In this document: positions 6,051 through 8,350 of the stretch, piece after piece | Position numbering within the stretch: position 1 is the stretch's first letter | Layout of the letters: each line of letters opens with the position of its first letter | From: Myxococcales bacterium | GTDB lineage: Bacteria > Myxococcota > Polyangia > Fen-1088 | Length of the DNA: 8,350 nucleotides | Reading direction: 5' to 3' | NCBI GenBank assembly: GCA_003157315.1 | Contig: PMJE01000578.1 | Span: 1 to 8,350, forward strand | Made by a program: the position numbers and the translations under genes | Notes under the pieces: generated by a model | The model's database searches: none | Told to the model about the DNA's origin: nothing | What the model saw: only the letters and a program-made list of their open reading frames with translations

Positions 6051-7209
6051 CCATAGAACGGCCGGCGACCAGCTCGATCTCGCACAGCCATTCGGGCCGG
6101 CAGATGTCCGCCACCACGATCGCGGTAGGGGCGGTCGCGGGCAGGCCCGCGGCCTGGGCAGCCCTGCGGAACTCCGGCAGCAGCCGCGCCTGCTTGAGGT
6201 AGGCGGTCACGCTCACTGCGTCTGCCAAGCCCAGCCCAGCGGGCGCCAGCACGCCGGCCGCGTTGGCGAGCATACAGCGCAACTGGCCCTTCGCATCGCC
6301 ACGGGCCACGATGCGACCCTGCTGATCGATGCTGGCGGTTCCCGATACAAATACGAGTTCGTGCCCGGCTTCGCGCAAGAGCGACCCGCGGGCGAACAAT
6401 GAGCCGTAGGCACTTGCCTCACCCATGGGCGCGGCGTTCATCGCTTCGATGGTGGCTTCCCCGCCGCTACCCACGGCGTACAGGTCCATGGCCAATGGGC
6501 TGTCGGAATCGACCAGGGCGGCCTCGATTCCAGTGCTGGCGGGAAAGCGGAGCAAGCCGGCGTTCTGGAAAAATCGCCGGCGGCCTTGGTTGAAGTCCGC
6601 ATAGTCGCGCTCGAGCTCCCGCAAGTAGATCCAAGTCCGCACCACATCGTGGAAAGACAAGCCACGATCGCTGAGCGCATGCGACGCGAGGGCGAAAAGA
6701 TCGTAGGCAAGATCAGTCAACGTAGCGTTAGCGCTCAAACGCGGCACGAGCGACAGCATGCGCAGGTGGCGGGCGCCGGCGCGCAACACCGTGGTGCACA
6801 GTGGCCCAGGCAGGGCTCCCTTCCACACCACGCTGCAACGCTCGGAACGCGGCCGCGAGACCTGAAGCTGCATCTCACAGAAGCGGCGGCCCGCGGCCGG
6901 CGGCTGGATCAGAAAAGACAGCGGCAGGCGTTCGGCGTCGGGTTGGTTCCAGACCTCAGCCAGCTCGTGGCGCACGCACCAGGAAGGCTGCGCCCGCAAG
7001 TGGACCCAGCCAGCCGCCACGTCCGCGGGAACGACTCCCAGGGTACGCAGGCCCTGCAGAGCGTTTGCCGCCACGGATCGGAACTGGGCGCGATCGTCCT
7101 GGGCGGCCGGCGCAGGAATTGCGTGGACAAATAGATCGCTGGCATCTACCCCGTCAATTTGGGCAATCTGGAAGGGCGCCTCTGGGCGCCCGGTGCGCAA
7201 GCCCGCCAT
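6028..7209 (-). CDS. Triple RidA/YjgF-like protein, chorismatase (FkbO/Hyg5)-like
   Basis: 393 residues, no signal peptide or membrane helix, so cytoplasmic. Three RidA-like units are visible. Unit 1 (about 1-117) ends PLSFLIQPPAAGRRFCEMQL. Unit 2 (about 145-246) contains VVRTWIYL, then YADFNQGRRRFF, then PASTGIEA. Unit 3 (about 284-382) runs ELVFVSGTASIDQQGRIVA, then LANAAGVLAPAGLGLADAVS, YLK and CRPEWLCEIELVA. RTWxYL, FNxGR, PAxTGI and SGTASI are typical of chorismatases (FkbO, Hyg5), which hydrolyse chorismate and are built on RidA-like folds (family knowledge). The Arg of true RidA imine deaminases (P-x-RS/RT) appears as PTA in unit 3, while the Glu of CEIE is kept. A chorismatase or hydroxybenzoate-forming activity is therefore more likely than imine hydrolysis, but the substrate is not proven. 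The ATG at 7209 has no clear ribosome site and lies 27 bp after the permease stop, so co-transcription is likely. Confidence 0.75.
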   Translation of the reverse strand: MAGLRTGRPEAPFQIAQIDGVDASDLFVHAIPAPAAQDDRAQFRSVAANALQGLRTLGVVPADVAAGWVHLRAQPSWCVRHELAEVWNQPDAERLPLSFLIQPPAAGRRFCEMQLQVSRPRSERCSVVWKGALPGPLCTTVLRAGARHLRMLSLVPRLSANATLTDLAYDLFALASHALSDRGLSFHDVVRTWIYLRELERDYADFNQGRRRFFQNAGLLRFPASTGIEAALVDSDSPLAMDLYAVGSGGEATIEAMNAAPMGEASAYGSLFARGSLLREAGHELVFVSGTASIDQQGRIVARGDAKGQLRCMLANAAGVLAPAGLGLADAVSVTAYLKQARLLPEFRRAAQAAGLPATAPTAIVVADICRPEWLCEIELVAGRSMATAYSRR

Positions 7210-7236
7210 GGCCGCGCAGTGTAGCAGTTCACCCGG

Positions 7237-8350
7237 CTACAAGTAGCGCAGACCATCGACCACGCGCAGCCGGGCGGCGCGCATGGCTGGGTAGAGGGTA
7301 GCTACGAAGCAGATAAGCTGGGTGCTCGCCGCTACCAGCAGGATCTCGCGTACCGAGATCTGCACTGGCAGGCGCGCGATCAAGTACACCTTGGGGTCGA
7401 GCGGATAGCCGTAGAGCGCGGCCAGCCCGCAGATGGCCAGGCCGTACAGGATGCCGAGGCCGGTGCCCGCGAAGCCCACGAACGTGCCTGCGGCCAGAAA
7501 GACCCGCAGCAGCGTAGCAGCGCGCGCGCCCATCGAGCTGAGGATTGCGATCTCGCGCACTTTGGAGAGCACGATGAGCATGAGCGAGGCGATGATGTTA
7601 AAGGCAGCCACCACGATGATGAAGAAGAGCAGCATGGCAATCACCAGCTTCTGCATGGACAGCGCTGCGAAGAGATTGCGATTGAGTGTCTTCCAGTCGA
7701 TCACGCGCGCCTCGGGGCCCAGCCGGCGTTCCACTTCGGGCTCGATGCGGACCGCCTCCATGGGATCGGCAAAGCGCAGCTCAACTCCGAAAATCGACTG
7801 GCGCGCGTTGCCCATGCGGCGCGCGTCCTCCAAGTTGATATAGGCCAGGCGCGCGTCGTATTCGTGAAAGCCCAGCGAGGAGATGCCGACCACGCGGAAG
7901 GTGTAGGCGCTGGGCGCCGAATCGATCCCTCCGGAGAAAGGCACCAGCACCTGCAGACATTCGCCAACGTGACTGTGCAGGCGGCGGGCCAGCTCGCTGC
8001 CCAGAATGATCCGCCCCACTGGATCGGCAGCGGCCGGGTCGGGCGAAGGCTGCTCCTCCGCGCAATGGGCCGGCCGTCCCAGGTCAGCGAGAGAGCCCGC
8101 CACCATGATCCGGCGCAGCTCGGGCGCACCGTCGGACAGGTCGACACCCTTCAGATTGGCGCCGACCTTGCCAATCATGACTTCCCCGGCGGTGAAGCTG
8201 AAGGTGGACATGCGCTCCAGCCCAGGCAAGCCCGCCAGGGTCTTCTTGATGACCTGCGCGTCCCGCTCAGCTTCGGCCATGTCTCGTTCCAGGCCATAGG
8301 AAGTCACAATAAGGTGCGCGTTCACCGCCAGGACCTTGTCCTGAAACTCG
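7237..8350 (-). CDS. LolC/LolE-family lipoprotein-releasing ABC transporter permease (5' partial)
   Basis: The frame stays open past the GTG at 8325 to the window edge (upstream residues EFQDKVLAV), so the true start and first membrane helix lie outside. The visible part is a periplasmic MacB_PCD-like domain (from NAHLIVTSYGLERD, with LPGLERMSTFSFTAGEVMIG), then the FtsX core. A helix at about 7565-7660 (LVIAMLLFFIIVVAAFNIIA) leads into SLMLIVLSKVREIAILSSMGA, the coupling segment that meets the ATPase. A second helix lies at about 7405-7515 and a third at about 7275-7345, ending LYPAMRAARLRVVDGLRYL, typical of LolC/LolE. These permeases work with the LolD ATPase to pass mature lipoproteins to the periplasmic carrier LolA (family knowledge). 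LolC and LolE cannot be told apart here. It is the promoter-proximal gene of the pair with the RidA-like protein. A MacB-type exporter is a less likely alternative. Confidence 0.85.
   Translation of the reverse strand, partial: EFQDKVLAVNAHLIVTSYGLERDMAEAERDAQVIKKTLAGLPGLERMSTFSFTAGEVMIGKVGANLKGVDLSDGAPELRRIMVAGSLADLGRPAHCAEEQPSPDPAAADPVGRIILGSELARRLHSHVGECLQVLVPFSGGIDSAPSAYTFRVVGISSLGFHEYDARLAYINLEDARRMGNARQSIFGVELRFADPMEAVRIEPEVERRLGPEARVIDWKTLNRNLFAALSMQKLVIAMLLFFIIVVAAFNIIASLMLIVLSKVREIAILSSMGARAATLLRVFLAAGTFVGFAGTGLGILYGLAICGLAALYGYPLDPKVYLIARLPVQISVREILLVAASTQLICFVATLYPAMRAARLRVVDGLRYL

Noticed and set aside
6028..7209. Calling the protein a standard RidA imine/enamine deaminase
   Set aside because: It is about three times the usual RidA length and the catalytic Arg position in the last unit reads PTA instead of RS/RT; chorismatase-type motifs fit better.

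Overview
The window is GC-rich, densely coded DNA that most likely comes from a myxobacterium (Myxococcota, probably a Polyangia/Sorangium-type genome). The evidence is the proteins: a secreted beta-helix protein with a Gly/Ser/Thr-rich linker and a MYXO-CTERM-like tail, a TPR protein with a Pro/Ala linker and one C-terminal membrane helix, and a very cysteine-rich lipoprotein carrying an NGIDDDGNGLVDCADPAC motif. These styles are familiar from Myxococcota. No rRNA, tRNA, CRISPR array, transposase or phage gene is visible.

Layout: (1) 2-1855, plus strand: 3' part of a large secreted parallel beta-helix protein whose start lies left of the window. (2) 1852-2487, minus: a CBS-CBS-ACT-like sensor protein, converging tail to tail with gene 1; both stop codons lie in one CCTAGG palindrome. 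(3) 2488-2613: a 126-bp divergent intergenic region with a near-consensus sigma70-type promoter for the next gene and a perfect 15-bp palindrome overlapping its -35 box. (4) 2614-3399 and 3399-6050, plus: a two-gene unit joined by TAATG, encoding a membrane-anchored TPR protein and an 883-residue lipoprotein with about 80 cysteines. (5) 6028-7209 and 7237-8350, minus: a three-unit RidA/chorismatase-like protein downstream of a LolC/LolE-type permease whose N-terminus lies right of the window. The lipoprotein gene and the RidA-like gene overlap tail to tail by 23 bp.

Functionally the window mostly concerns the cell envelope. Two plus-strand transcription units make surface or periplasmic proteins. 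The minus-strand permease belongs to the family that releases lipoproteins from the inner membrane, and a large lipoprotein is encoded next to it. The CBS-ACT protein and the RidA/chorismatase-like protein are the cytoplasmic exceptions. Nothing here is clearly a new defence or mobile system. The most unusual items are the TPR/Cys-rich-lipoprotein pair with its nested internal duplications, its possibly leaderless palindrome-controlled promoter, and the triple RidA-like polypeptide.
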